Positions 1 to 12,060 are shown, counted from the stretch's first letter. The stretch is DNA of 64,000 nt from Blattamonas nauphoetae (GCA_033064195.1 JARBJD010000147.1:1-64000); one strand, 5' to 3'. The notes: a model not told the origin generated them from the sequence alone. Translations and numbers: made by a program.

Positions 1-1615
1 CCCCATCACCACCAAACACTCCACTTCTGCCTCCATCACCACCAAACACTCCACTTCTGCTCCCTATCGCCACCAACACTCCACTTCGCTCCCCATCGCC
101 ACCAAACACTCCACTTCGCTCCCCATCACCACCAAACACTCCACTTCGCTCCCCATCACCACCAAACACTCCACTTCGCTCCCGATCGTTACCAAACATT
201 CACCATCGCTCTCCATCGCCACCAAACACTCACTATCGCTCTCCATCGCCACCAAACACTCCACTTCGCTCCCCATCGCCACCAAACACTCCACTTCGCT
301 CCCCATCACCACCAAACACTCCACTTCGCTCCCCATCGCCACCAAACACTCCACTTCGCTCCCCATCACCACCAAACACTCCACTTCGCTCCCCATCACC
401 ACCAAACACTCCACTTCGCTCCCGATCGTTACCAACCACTCACCATCGCTCTCCATGGCCACGAAACACTCCACTTCGCTCCCCATCGCCACCAAACACT
501 CCACTTCGCTCCCCATCACCACCAAACACTCCACTTCGCTCCCCATCACCACCAAACACTCCACTTCGCTCCCCATCGCCACCAAACATTACCCATCGCT
601 CTCCATCGCCACCAAACACTCACTATCGCTCTCCATCGCCACCAAACACTCCACTTCGCTCCCCATCACCACCAAACACTCCACTTCGCTCCCCATCGCC
701 ACCAAACATTACCCATCGCTCTCCATCGCCACCAAACACTCCACTTCGCCCCCATCGCCACCAAACATTCACCATCGCCCTCCATCGCCACCAAACATTA
801 CCCATCGCTCTCCATCACCACCAAACACTCCACTTCGCCCCATCGCCACCAAACATTCACCATCGCCTCCATCGCCACCAAACATTACCCATCGCTCTCC
901 ATCACCACCAAACACTCCACTTCGCTCCCCATCGCCACCAAACATTCACCATCGCCCTCCATCGCCACCAAACATTACCCATCGCTCTCCATCACCACCA
1001 AACACTCCACTTCGCTCCCTGATCGTTACCAACCACTCACCATCGCTCTCCATGGCCACGAAACACTCCACTTCGCTCCCCATCGCCACCAAACACTCCA
1101 CTTCGCCCCCATCACCACCAAACACTCCACTTCGCTCCCCATCACCACCAAACACTCCACTTCGCTCCCCATCACCACCAAACACTCCACTTCGCTCCCC
1201 ATCACCACCAAACATTACCCATCGCTCTCCATCGCCACCAAACACTCCACTTCGCTCCCCATCGCCACCAAACATTACCCATCGCTCTCCATCGCCACCA
1301 AACACTCCACTTCGCTCCCCATCGCCACCAAACACTCCACTTCGCTCCCCATCGCCACCATACATTACCCATCGCTCTCCATCGCCACCAAACACTCCAC
1401 TTCGCTCCCCATCGCCACCAAACACTCCACTTCGCTCCCCATCGCCACCACACACTCACTATCGCTCTCCATCGCCACCAAACACTCCACTTCGCTCTCC
1501 ATCGCCACAAAACACTCCACTTCGCTCCCCATCGCCACCAAACACTCACTATCGCTCTCCATCGCCACCAAACACTCCACTTCGCTCTCCATCGCCACAA
1601 AACTCTCGTCAACCC
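1..1615. repeat. 30-bp minisatellite array
   Basis: About 53 tandem copies of a 30-bp unit with core CACCAAACACTCCACTTCGC. Two main variants alternate, one ending in a CTCCACTTCGCT-type block and one in a TTACCCATCGCT-type block. The array begins before the window. Because 30 is a multiple of three, each frame is periodic, and forward and reverse frames stay open for hundreds of codons (for example plus strand 455-1,798). That openness follows from the repeat and is not good evidence of a protein. A few units have lost or gained a base near 750-850 and 1,110. Confidence 0.93.
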
Positions 1616-2084
1616 CCGTATACTCTCTCAACTCGACTTCCCGGTTTCTCCTCGTCCTCCCCTCCACCTTCTCGCTTCTACACCCGACACTGTTGTCCTC
1701 CCTGGTCAATCACGCGTCCCCCTTCGTCCTCACTCGTCCTTCAATCACTTCCTTTGTCTTCCCTTGTCCTCCAACCATCTCCCTTGTCCCTCAACTAACC
1801 CCAAATCTCCTTCACAACACTCCAAAGTCATTTTTCATTCCTCATCCTTGAAGTCACTTTCATATCTCCAAATCACTAACAATCTTAATTGAATCTTGAT
1901 GATATCCTTCTCGTTTCCTCTCAGCATCAAAACTTTCTCACAAAAAACAAAACGAGTGTAGTGAGGACGATAGTTGAGAGAACATCGCCAACCGTGAAAA
2001 GATCTACCCATCAATTGTTTTTTTCTCAGTCTGATTAGACTTCTGGCGGGAAGATTTTGAAAAAAAACACTTATAAGCAGCTAT
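1616..2084. other. Pyrimidine-rich tail and AT-rich spacer
   Basis: After the minisatellite the plus strand is C/T-rich to about 1,800, then becomes ordinary AT-rich sequence. No convincing gene, RNA or repeat was seen. It separates the minisatellite from the hAT remnant. Confidence 0.5.
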
Positions 2085-3098
2085 TTGAGGTGTGAAAGAG
2101 TAGTTGGAGAGAGACAGGAAAAATTGAAAAAAAGAATGGCGACGGTTGGTTTCGATGTAGGCTCGAACTTTTCTATGATGTCAAAAATATTAACCCACCT
2201 CTTCTGTGTCGATAAAGAAGATACAAGCCTCGCGAGAACGGCGTATGCTTCTCTCTGTGAAACGTATTCAATCCATTTCAACGATACGTGTTCAACTTCG
2301 ATGGATACGGAATTTGATTCGTTTGTAGATTCTTGCACAGTAGAAAACGAAACGATTCGAACCTTTGGAGAGAGATGGTGCTCCACGATCCACTCCCAAA
2401 CTGACTCCCTTCTCTATCCACGCCTATCCATCCTCAGTCAAATCTGCTTGCTCGTGTCTCCAACATCTGTCGAGGCTGAACGTGGCTTCAGTCGGACGAA
2501 TCGGATTAAGACGTTCTTTCGTTCGTCTCTCTCCAGCTCCGCCCTTGAATCTCTCTTTCTGATTTCAATGAATGCTCCTGACATACTTACCAACTACCAC
2601 TACCAATCATTGATTCATGAATTCAAAACTCTTCATCCACATCCAAGGTATCACCCAATCGTAAAGATGTCCACTCACCGCACAATCGACGATCTCATTG
2701 TGAAGCAGAAACGAAGCATGGATCTCGATGATGTGAGAAGCGAGAAAATGATGAGAGTGAGCGAATATGTGGGGGACGAGAATGAGAGATTGATGGATGT
2801 CATGGATGAGATGGATATTTGGGAGACTGAATCTGAAGCACGTCTTGCCTGTTCGTCGATCTCGACTCGTTCGTCCGTGTCTCTTCCTCCTCCCACGAAT
2901 CTCTCCTTCCCACTATCACTTCCATCATTTCCATCCTTTCCACCAAGAGCGATTCACCACGAGGAACTATCCGGAAAGAGATTTGATCCGGTCCACGAAC
3001 ACTTCTCCAGACGATGGGAACGGAAAGAAGCAACCCATGAGATGCCCTCTCTTTCATCGCAGATTGCTCGAGCATTCGATGAGAGAACGACTGATTGA
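2085..3098 (+). pseudogene. hAT transposase, C-terminal fragment
   Basis: Open frame of up to 337 codons. The first in-frame ATG is near 2,136, but the true protein would start further upstream, so no start is claimed. Residues about 110-165 match the C-terminal dimerisation domain of hAT transposases: the stretch VSPTSVEAERGFSRTNRIK is followed by an arginine, a run of S/L residues and LFLISMN. In the family this domain mediates oligomerisation for cut-and-paste transposition. The N-terminal zinc finger and the DDE catalytic core are not found upstream, where AT-rich spacer and the minisatellite lie, so this is a 5'-truncated copy. The last ~120 residues are low-complexity and charged. No terminal inverted repeats or 8-bp target duplication were identified around it. 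Confidence 0.75.
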
Positions 3099-3229
3099 TA
3101 TTGAACGAGCGTAAGATCTCAACTCGCGAATTTTGCAGAAACAGATAAAACTGATGTAGGATTCAGAGTCAGCTTCAGCCAACAACTTGCCACGGATCGC
3201 GATCTGAACCTGAAGGAGAGACAGAAGAA

Positions 3230-6200
3230 ATGAACAACAACAAGAACAACAACAAGCTCAACAAACTCCCCACTCGCCCTCAACAACAAGAAGAACCAGA
3301 ACAACAAGCTCAACAAACTCCCCACTCGCCCTCAACAACAAGAAGAACCAGAACAACAAGCTCAACAAACTCCTCCACTCGCCCTCAACAACAAGAAGAA
3401 CAAGAACAACAAGCTCAACAAACTCCCCCACTCGCCCTCAACAACAAGAAGAACCAGAACAACAAGCTCAACAAACTCCCCCACTCGCCCTCAACAACAA
3501 GAAGAACCAGAACAACAAGCTCAACAAACTCCCCCACTCGCCCTCAACAACAAGAAGAACCAGAACAACAAGCTCAACAAACTCCTCCACTCGCCCTCAA
3601 CAACAAGAAGAACAAGAACAACAAGCTCAACAAACTCCCCACTCGCCCTCAACAACAAGAAGAACCAGAACAACAAGCTCAACAAACTCCCCCACTCGAC
3701 CTCAACAACAAGAAGAACCAGAACAACAAGCTCAACAAACTCCCCACTCGCCCTCAACAACAAGAAGAACAAGAACAACAAGCTCAACAAACTCCCCACT
3801 CGCCCTCAACAACAAGAAGAACCAGAACAACAAGCTCAACAAACTCCCCACTCGCCCTCAACAACAAGAAGAACCAGAACAACAAGCTCAACAAACTCCC
3901 CACTCGCCCTCAACAACAAGAAGAACCAGAACAACAAGCTCAACAAACTCCTCCACTCGCCCTCAACAACAAGAAGAACAAGAACAACAAGCTCAACAAA
4001 CTCCCCACTCGCCCTCAACAACAAGAAGAACCAGAACAACAAGCTCAACAAACTCCTCCACTCGCCCTCAACAACAAGAAGAACAAGAACAACAAGCTCA
4101 ACAAACTCCTCCACTCGCCCTCAACAACAAGAAGAACAAGAACAACAAGCTCAACAAACTCCCCCACTCGCCCTCAACAACAAGAAGAACCAGAACAACA
4201 AGCTCAACAAACTCCCCACTCGCCCTCAACAACAAGACCAACAAGAACAACAAGCTCAACAAACTCCCCACTCGCCCTCAACAACAAGAAGAACCAGAAC
4301 AACAAGCTCAACAAACTCCCCACTCGCCCTCAACAACAAGAAGAACCAGAACAACAAGCTCAACAAACTCCCCCACTCGACCCTCAACAAGAAGAACAAC
4401 AAGCTCAACAAACTCCCCACTCGCCCTCAACAACAAGAAGAACCAGAACAACAAGCTCAACAAACTCCCCACTCGCCCTCAACAACAAGAAGAACAAGAA
4501 CAACAAGCTCAACAAACTCCCCCACTCGCCCTCAACAACAAGAAGAACAAGAACAACAAGCTCAACAAACTCCCCACTCGCCCTCAACAACAAGAAGAAC
4601 CAGAACAACAAGCTCAACAAACTCCCCCACTCGCCCTCAACAACAAGAAGAACCAGAACAACAAGCTCAACAAACTCCCCCACTCGACCTCAACAACAAG
4701 AAGAACCAGAACAACAAGCTCAACAAACTCCCCACTCGCCCTCAACAACAAGAAGAACAAGAACAACAAGCTCAACAAACTCCCCCACTCGCCCTCAACA
4801 ACAAGAAGAACCAGAACAACAAGCTCAACAAACTCCCCACTCGCCCTCAACAACAAGAAGAACCAGAACAACAAGCTCAACAAACTCCCCCACTCGCCCT
4901 CCACAACAAGCAGAACAAGAACAACAAGCTCAACAAACTCCCCACTCGCCCTCAACAACAAGAAGAACCAGAACAACAAGCTCAACAAACTCCCCACTCG
5001 CCCTCAACAACAAGAAGAACCAGAACAACAAGCTCAACAAACTCCCCACTCGCCCTCAACAACAAGAAGAACCAGAACAACAAGCTCAACAAACTCCTCC
5101 ACTCGCCCTCAACAACAAGAAGAACAAGAACAACAAGCTCAACAAACTCCCCACTCGCCCTCAACAACAAGAAGAACCAGAACAACAAGCTCAACAAACT
5201 CCCCCACTCGACCCTCAACAACAAGAAGAACCAGAACAACAAGCTCAACAAACTCCCCACTCGCCCTCAACAACAAGAAGAACAAGAACAACAAGCTCAA
5301 CAAACTCCCCACTCGCCCTCAACAACAAGAAGAACCAGAACAACAAGCTCAACAAACTCCCCACTCGCCCTCAACAACAAGAAGAACCAGAACAACAAGC
5401 TCAACAAACTCCCCACTCGCCCTCAACAACAAGAAGAACCAGAACAACAAGCTCAACAAACTCCTCCACTCGCCCTCAACAACAAGAAGAACAAGAACAA
5501 CAAGCTCAACAAACTCCCCACTCGCCCTCAACAACAAGAAGAACCAGAACAACAAGCTCAACAAACTCCTCCACTCGCCCTCAACAACAAGAAGAACAAG
5601 AACAACAAGCTCAACAAACTCCTCCACTCGCCCTCAACAACAAGAAGAACAAGAACAACAAGCTCAACAAACTCCCCCACTCGCCCTCAACAACAAGAAG
5701 AACCAGAACAACAAGCTCAACAAACTCCCCACTCGCCCTCAACAACAAGACAACAAGAACAACAAGCTCAACAAACTCCCCACTCGCCCTCAACAACAAG
5801 AAGAACCAGAACAACAAGCTCAACAAACTCCCCCACTCGCCCTCAACAACAAGAAGAACCAGAACAACAAGCTCAACAAACTCCCCACTCGACCTCAACA
5901 AGAAGAACAACAAGCTCAACAAACTCCCCCACTCGCCCTCAACAACAAGAAGAACCAGAACAACAAGCTCAACAAACTCCCCCACTCGACCTCAACAACA
6001 AGAAGAACAAGAACAACAAGCTCAACAAACTCCCCCACTCGCCCTCAACAACAAGAAGAACAAGAACAACAAGCTCAACAAACTCCCCACTCGCCCTCAA
6101 CAACAAGAAGAACAAGAACAACAAGCTCAACAAACTCCCCCACTCGCCCTCAACAACAAGAAGAACCAGAACAACAAGCTCAACAAACTCCCCACTCGCC

Positions 6201-9200
6201 CTCAACAACAAGAAGAACCAGAACAACAAGCTCAACAAACTCCCCCACTCGACCTCAACAACAAGAAGAACCAGAACAACAAGCTCAACAAACTCCCCAC
6301 TCGCCCTCAACAACAAGAAGAACAAGAACAACAAGCTCAACAAACTCCCCACTCGCCCTCAACAACAAGAAGAACCAGAACAACAAGCTCAACAAACTCC
6401 TCCACTCGCCCTCAACAACAAGAAGAACAAGAACAACAAGCTCAACAAACTCCCCACTCGCCCTCAACAACAAGAAGAACCAGAACAACAAGCTCAACAA
6501 ACTCCCCCACTCCGACCTCAACAACAAGAAGAACCAGAACAACAAGCTCAACAAACTCCCCCACTCGCCCTCAACAACAAGAAGAACAAGAACAACAAGC
6601 TCAACAAACTCCCCACTCGCCCTCAACAACAAGAAGAACCAGAACAACAAGCTCAACAAACTCCCCACTCGCCCTCAACAACAAGAAGAACCAGAACAAC
6701 AAGCTCAACAAACTCCCCACTCGCCCTCAACAACAAGAAGAACCAGAACAACAAGCTCAACAAACTCCTCCACTCGCCCTCAACAACAAGAAGAACAAGA
6801 ACAACAAGCTCAACAAACTCCCCCACTCGCCCTCAACAACAAGAAGAACCAGAACAACAAGCTCAACAAACTCCTCCACTCGCCCTCAACAACAAGAAGA
6901 ACAAGAACAACAAGCTCAACAAACTCCTCCACTCGCCCTCAACAACAAGAAGAACAAGAACAACAAGCTCAACAAACTCCCCACTCGCCCTCAACAACAA
7001 GAAGAACCAGAACAACAAGCTCAACAAACTCCCCACTCGCCCTCAACAACAAGAATAACAAGAACAACAAGCTCAACAAACTCCCCACTCGCCCTCAACA
7101 ACAAGAAGAACCAGAACAACAAGCTCAACAAACTCCCCCACTCGCCCTCAACAACAAGAAGAACCAGAACAACAAGCTCAACAAACTCCCCACTCGACCT
7201 CAACAAGAAGAACAACAAGCTCAACAAACTCCCCCACTCGCCCTCAACAACAAGAAGAACCAGAACAACAAGCTCAACAAACTCCCCCACTCGCCCTCAA
7301 CAACAAGAAGAACAAGAACAACAAGCTCAACAAACTCCCCCACTCGCCCTCAACAACAAGAAGAACAAGAACAACAAGCTCAACAAACTCCCCCACTCGC
7401 CCTCAACAACAAGAAGAACCAGAACAACAAGCTCAACAAACTCCCCCACTCGCCCTCAACAACAAGAAGAACCAGAACAACAAGCTCAACAAACTCCCCC
7501 ACTCGACCTCAACAACAAGAAGAACCAGAACAACAAGCTCAACAAACTCCCCCACTCGCCCTCAACAACAAGAAGAACAAGAACAACAAGCTCAACAAAC
7601 TCCCCCACTCGCCCTCAACAACAAGAAGAACCAGAACAACAAGCTCAACAAACTCCCCACTCGCCCTCAACAACAAGAAGAACCAGAACAACAAGCTCAA
7701 CAAACTCCCCACTCGCCCTCCACAACAAGCAGAACAAGAACAACAAGCTCAACAAACTCCCCCACTCGCCCTCAACAACAAGAAGAACCAGAACAACAAG
7801 CTCAACAAACTCCCCCACTCGCCCTCAACAACAAGAAGAACCAGAACAACAAGCTCAACAAACTCCCCCACTCGCCCTCAACAACAAGAAGAACCAGAAC
7901 AACAAGCTCAACAAACTCCTCCACTCGCCCTCAACAACAAGAAGAACAAGAACAACAAGCTCAACAAACTCCCCCCACTCGCCCTCAACAACAAGAAGAA
8001 CCAGAACAACAAGCTCAACAAACTCCCCCACTCGCCCTCAACAACAAGAAGAACCAGAACAACAAGCTCAACAAACTCCCCCACTCGCCCTCAACAACAA
8101 GAAGAACAAGAACAACAAGCTCAACAAACTCCCCCACTCGCCCTCAACAACAAGAAGAACCAGAACAACAAGCTCAACAAACTCCCCCACTCGCCCTCAA
8201 CAACAAGAAGAACCAGAACAACAAGCTCAACAAACTCCCCACTCGCCCTCAACAACAAGAAGAACCAGAACAACAAGCTCAACAAACTCCTCCACTCGCC
8301 CTCAACAACAAGAAGAACAAGAACAACAAGCTCAACAAACTCCCCCACTCGCCCTCAACAACAAGAAGAACCAGAACAACAAGCTCAACAAACTCCTCCA
8401 CTCGCCCTCAACAACAAGAAGAACAAGAACAACAAGCTCAACAAACTCCTCCACTCGCCCTCAACAACAAGAAGAACAAGAACAACAAGCTCAACAAACT
8501 CCCCCACTCGCCCTCAACAACAAGAAGAACCAGAACAACAAGCTCAACAAACTCCCCCACTCGCCCTCAACAACAAGACCAACAAGAACAACAAGCTCAA
8601 CAAACTCCCCCACTCGCCCTCAACAACAAGAAGAACCAGAACAACAAGCTCAACAAACTCCCCCACTCGCCCTCAACAACAAGAAGAACCAGAACAACAA
8701 GCTCAACAAACTCCCCCACTCGACCTCAACAAGAAGAACAACAAGCTCAACAAACTCCCCACTCGCCCTCAACAACAAGAAGAACCAGAACAACAAGCTC
8801 AACAAACTCCCCCACTCGACCTCAACAACAAGAAGAACAAGAACAACAAGCTCAACAAACTCCCCCACTCGCCCTCAACAACAAGAAGAACAAGAACAAC
8901 AAGCTCAACAAACTCCCCCACTCGCCCTCAACAACAAGAAGAACAAGAACAACAAGCTCAACAAACTCCCCCACTCGCCCTCAACAACAAGAAGAACCAG
9001 AACAACAAGCTCAACAAACTCCCCACTCGCCCTCAACAACAAGAAGAACCAGAACAACAAGCTCAACAAACTCCCCCACTCGACCCTCAACAACAAGAAG
9101 AACCAGAACAACAAGCTCAACAAACTCCCCCACTCGCCCTCAACAACAAGAAGAACAAGAACAACAAGCTCAACAAACTCCCCCACTCGCCCTCAACAAC

Positions 9201-9292
9201 AAGAAGAACCAGAACAACAAGCTCAACAAACTCCCCCACTCGCCCTCCACAACAAGCAGAACAATACGAACGAACTCCCCCACTCGCAATGA
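3230..9292 (+). CDS. Possible low-complexity repeat protein (2,020 codons)
   Basis: The minisatellite is read from an ATG at 3,230 to a stop at 9,290-9,292 without interruption. The protein would be made only of rotating blocks such as QQQEEPEQQAQQTP, SPSTTRRTRTTSSTNS and LNNKKNQNNKLNKL, with no recognisable domain, signal peptide or membrane segment. An open frame this long over rotating frames is forced by a unit that lacks stops in all three frames, so the frame itself is weak evidence. Real expression would need transcript or peptide support. The reverse strand is also largely open and reads leucine-rich hydrophobic blocks. I regard it as repeat DNA first and a gene only with low confidence. 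Confidence 0.2.
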   Translation: MNNNKNNNKLNKLPTRPQQQEEPEQQAQQTPHSPSTTRRTRTTSSTNSSTRPQQQEEQEQQAQQTPPLALNNKKNQNNKLNKLPHSPSTTRRTRTTSSTNSPTRPQQQEEPEQQAQQTPPLALNNKKNKNNKLNKLPTRPQQQEEPEQQAQQTPPLDLNNKKNQNNKLNKLPTRPQQQEEQEQQAQQTPHSPSTTRRTRTTSSTNSPLALNNKKNQNNKLNKLPTRPQQQEEPEQQAQQTPPLALNNKKNKNNKLNKLPTRPQQQEEPEQQAQQTPPLALNNKKNKNNKLNKLLHSPSTTRRTRTTSSTNSPTRPQQQEEPEQQAQQTPHSPSTTRPTRTTSSTNSPLALNNKKNQNNKLNKLPTRPQQQEEPEQQAQQTPPLDPQQEEQQAQQTPHSPSTTRRTRTTSSTNSPLALNNKKNKNNKLNKLPHSPSTTRRTRTTSSTNSPLALNNKKNQNNKLNKLPHSPSTTRRTRTTSSTNSPTRPQQQEEPEQQAQQTPHSPSTTRRTRTTSSTNSPTRPQQQEEPEQQAQQTPHSPSTTRRTRTTSSTNSPTRPPQQAEQEQQAQQTPHSPSTTRRTRTTSSTNSPLALNNKKNQNNKLNKLPTRPQQQEEPEQQAQQTPPLALNNKKNKNNKLNKLPTRPQQQEEPEQQAQQTPPLDPQQQEEPEQQAQQTPHSPSTTRRTRTTSSTNSPLALNNKKNQNNKLNKLPTRPQQQEEPEQQAQQTPHSPSTTRRTRTTSSTNSSTRPQQQEEQEQQAQQTPHSPSTTRRTRTTSSTNSSTRPQQQEEQEQQAQQTPPLALNNKKNKNNKLNKLPHSPSTTRRTRTTSSTNSPLALNNKTTRTTSSTNSPLALNNKKNQNNKLNKLPHSPSTTRRTRTTSSTNSPLDLNKKNNKLNKLPHSPSTTRRTRTTSSTNSPTRPQQQEEQEQQAQQTPPLALNNKKNKNNKLNKLPTRPQQQEEQEQQAQQTPPLALNNKKNQNNKLNKLPTRPQQQEEPEQQAQQTPPLDLNNKKNQNNKLNKLPTRPQQQEEQEQQAQQTPHSPSTTRRTRTTSSTNSSTRPQQQEEQEQQAQQTPHSPSTTRRTRTTSSTNSPTPTSTTRRTRTTSSTNSPTRPQQQEEQEQQAQQTPHSPSTTRRTRTTSSTNSPLALNNKKNQNNKLNKLPTRPQQQEEPEQQAQQTPPLALNNKKNKNNKLNKLPHSPSTTRRTRTTSSTNSSTRPQQQEEQEQQAQQTPPLALNNKKNKNNKLNKLPTRPQQQEEPEQQAQQTPHSPSTTRITRTTSSTNSPLALNNKKNQNNKLNKLPHSPSTTRRTRTTSSTNSPLDLNKKNNKLNKLPHSPSTTRRTRTTSSTNSPTRPQQQEEQEQQAQQTPPLALNNKKNKNNKLNKLPHSPSTTRRTRTTSSTNSPTRPQQQEEPEQQAQQTPPLDLNNKKNQNNKLNKLPHSPSTTRRTRTTSSTNSPTRPQQQEEPEQQAQQTPHSPSTTRRTRTTSSTNSPLALHNKQNKNNKLNKLPHSPSTTRRTRTTSSTNSPTRPQQQEEPEQQAQQTPPLALNNKKNQNNKLNKLLHSPSTTRRTRTTSSTNSPHSPSTTRRTRTTSSTNSPTRPQQQEEPEQQAQQTPPLALNNKKNKNNKLNKLPHSPSTTRRTRTTSSTNSPTRPQQQEEPEQQAQQTPHSPSTTRRTRTTSSTNSSTRPQQQEEQEQQAQQTPPLALNNKKNQNNKLNKLLHSPSTTRRTRTTSSTNSSTRPQQQEEQEQQAQQTPPLALNNKKNQNNKLNKLPHSPSTTRPTRTTSSTNSPTRPQQQEEPEQQAQQTPPLALNNKKNQNNKLNKLPHSTSTRRTTSSTNSPLALNNKKNQNNKLNKLPHSTSTTRRTRTTSSTNSPTRPQQQEEQEQQAQQTPPLALNNKKNKNNKLNKLPHSPSTTRRTRTTSSTNSPLALNNKKNQNNKLNKLPHSTLNNKKNQNNKLNKLPHSPSTTRRTRTTSSTNSPTRPQQQEEPEQQAQQTPPLALHNKQNNTNELPHSQ
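3236..9285. repeat. 52/53-bp minisatellite, about 115 units
   Basis: A 6-kb tandem array with unit core CAACAAACTCCCCACTCGCC followed by CTCAACAACAAGAAGAACC and AGAACAACAAG. Units are 52 bp (four C) or 53 bp (five C, or CTCC), with a few shorter ones. The length changes shift the reading frame from unit to unit, yet the plus strand is open as one frame of about 2,020 codons (3,230-9,292), because none of the three unit frames contains a stop. The frames read Q/E-rich, S/T/R-rich and N/K/L-rich peptides in rotation. A short run (3,230-3,240) leads in from unique sequence. Whether it is translated cannot be told from the sequence. Confidence 0.93.
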
Positions 9293-9399
9293 AGAAAAAA
9301 GAATACGCTTACCTCCCTCTTGCAATGATAAATAATCTGCACAAGCTTCCCTATCTTTTCATTCCATATCTCACAGAGTTGTGTCAGTGCGACTGTTCC

Positions 9400-12060
9400 A
9401 ATTGCATGTGTCACAACACTGGGTTGTGAAATCCTTCGAATAAGATCACTTTCATGAAGAGAGTAAATGTAGAATCATCGTATTCGACCGATTTAGTCTT
9501 CGAAACAACAAAGAGTGAAGCTCCCAGAACAGTTGTTGGGGTGGTTGGATCCTGTGCAAACTGTAAAGATGACATGGAACATGATTGAAGCGACAATTTG
9601 GGAGCTGACATGGAGAACACTGGTGTCTAATGATTTGTAGTGAGAGCTCCAATAATGTTCACACTTTGAATGATCGTGAAGAGACAGTTGTGCGTTTTGT
9701 GTGATTTGTCTCTAAAACTCTGAGAAGCTACAAACCGATACATCACACGAATCCTTCGAGATGAACACTTCTTCCCCAAATATCGAGAAAAGCAGGAAGA
9801 GCGGGACCGGAACATGATGTTCTCATTCTTTCACAGCTAAGTCAGCCAACGAGTCTGAGGTCTTTGTCGAGTCCAAGTCAAGAGACGACGAAATCACTGA
9901 TACTGACAAAGATGGGTGTGATATGAAGATCAGATTGGCTGTCGCTTTTGGAGACGAGCAGGATGTGAACGTTTCGCATGAGTGGGTGAATGTGATCGTG
10001 ATTCCTTCGATGAGAGACACATCAAGAACACCAGATCGTGCAGAAACTGATGAGTGGCAGGAGACGAAGGATGTGTCGGAGAGAGTCACAGATTGGATGG
10101 GTTGGATGGTGGATGAAAGAATTGACGGAGATGTGGATGAAGTGAACGATGTAAAGGAGCAGGATGTGATAGTGAGTGAGCTAGCTGCGTGGAGAGTGAT
10201 CAGGAAGTGAGATTAAGAGTCGATTCTTGTTTCGAAGGAAAGTGATGAGACGACGAGTTGCCCTGTCTGTCGTCCAATCGAGAGTGTGATTGAGTGAAGA
10301 GCGATCGCTTCGTCCCTCTTCGTCTCGTCTTGAAGGTTGATCTACTTTGAGAGTGTCAGCAGTATTCGCTCGACCATTCCCCTTTCCGATCATCGAACAA
10401 GCAACTCCAAAATGACCGCAGTGGCCGATGTCCTTTCCTTTCTTCCCATCCACATCAATCTCGTTTCAAGGTTCGACAAGACACACCAGAAGCGACGATT
10501 CCACTGAAGTGGATGAATCAATTCACCAGAACTTGTTTTCATCTGTTACTGGATAAACTGGCGGGAAGCGAGAGAGAGCAAGTTGCGTCGCAAACGAAGT
10601 ACCAGAAATGAAGATGAGGGCACCAGATAGAACAGAGTTCGATGATTCCTCTGCAAACGAAATCCCTTTCAGATTGAGGTCCCAATTCGTATGTTGGGTT
10701 GCTGAGAGAACAAGCGAGAGGAGAGGAGCACCAGTCAATGAGCACGACTCAATTCGTATTGTTGTGAAGCAGAGTGTGTCTGTGTCGGTCAGTTCAACAC
10801 GGAGGGTTGCTGAATGAGATGTCGAAAAGGGCTGAAGTGAGTGGGGTGTCTGATTCCGGTGAGCCAAATGAACACTCCTCGATTGAGAGCGAGCTAGTTG
10901 TCTCTTTCACAACGGGAAGACTTTTGCTCCACTTTCGGATGCGGAAGAAGAAGCAGATGTTGTATTCAACACGAAAAGCGCGGTGCTGAGTGAATGAGCG
11001 AGTGCCGAGGCGAGAGCCGAGGACAGGGAGGAGATAGAATAACAGCGATAACCCGAAGAATGGGTGGCCAGAGGTGAGAGAGCTGTCGCATCCAACGAAG
11101 TCAAAAGAGGCTGAGATTGAGTGAACGATCCTGCCCAATGTGAAGGAGTCACGACTGTTCCAAGAGAGGATGACGTCACATGAACACATCGCGCTTTCCC
11201 AGCAATTGTCTGGGTGATGTCTTCGAAGTTCACAGAAACGGACGAGGTTGGCTGTTCGGTTGTGATGGCGAGCAGGGCGTGACCAGACACAGAAAAGGAA
11301 TTGAATGACACGAGAGGCACTCCAAATATCGTGAAGTCAAATGATCCTTCCACAGTATCTTTGTCCACCTCCAACAGCGATCGCAACACTTTCGCCGTCT
11401 TCGCATCGTGGATGTTGTGCCAGACACCGTGATGTCTCTCCTCCTCGCTGTCTTTTCCCCCCGAAGAGAGAGGATTCGATGAAGATGTCGTTGTATCGAG
11501 CGGATGTGTTGTTCTCGAATCTCACATGGTTTAGCTCAGTCGTTTTGAATCTAATCGGCCTCGCGTCGCTCTTCTTCCATCTTTACTCTCCTCCTTTTCC
11601 TTTGGGATGTTTCCTTTCTTCTTCATCCAACCCGAGCTGTTCTTCCTCATCTGCCTTTTCACGTTCAATCTGTTCCTGATGATGTTCAACGAATCAGACT
11701 TCCAGAGTCTGTGGTTAAGAGGAAAGAGAACGAGATGTCTGTCAGAGAGACACAACTAGATGAAATTCAATCAAGTGAAGCGGCAGCTCCATCATCCTCA
11801 TTCTAACCATCCGATGTCTGCGTGACAGAGTGGACAGTTGATGAGGACAAAGTCATTGGAAACATCGTCGAGACCGAAAAAGATTCTTCTGAAGTTAGAC
11901 CTCCGCCCACCAACGCTGTCGAAATGAGCCGAGCTGGGGTCGAGTGGTAGGCAGAGGCCAACGAGGAACATCTCAACCGATGTGCAGGCAACAAACGAGC
12001 AATTGCGGACTTGAACTTCCGGATCGACTTGATCTCGATCTGTTGGCTTCAAGCAGCTGC
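9400..12060 (-). pseudogene. Degenerate coding region, surface-protein-like
   Basis: Several minus-strand reading frames of 60-160 codons follow one another (11,798-12,052; 10,907-11,389; 10,523-10,867; 9,823-10,089; 9,411-9,620). They share a composition rich in S, T, V, L and F with recurring cysteine-serine motifs such as VRNCSFVACTS, IRIESCSL and LSLQSCSMSSLQF. This rhythm resembles right-handed beta-helix surface proteins (polymorphic outer-membrane-type repeats), which are large families in some anaerobic protists; that assignment is an inference from motif rhythm. The pieces lie in different frames with stops between them, so either short introns separate them or the gene has decayed. 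No signal peptide or start was identified. Confidence 0.35.

Noticed and set aside
3521-9186. Reverse-strand leucine-rich membrane-like frames in the minisatellite
   Set aside because: They are the complement of the repeat unit and appear in every copy; no independent evidence of a gene.
1-9285. CRISPR array
   Set aside because: Units are contiguous tandem repeats without unique spacers, and the DNA is eukaryotic in character.
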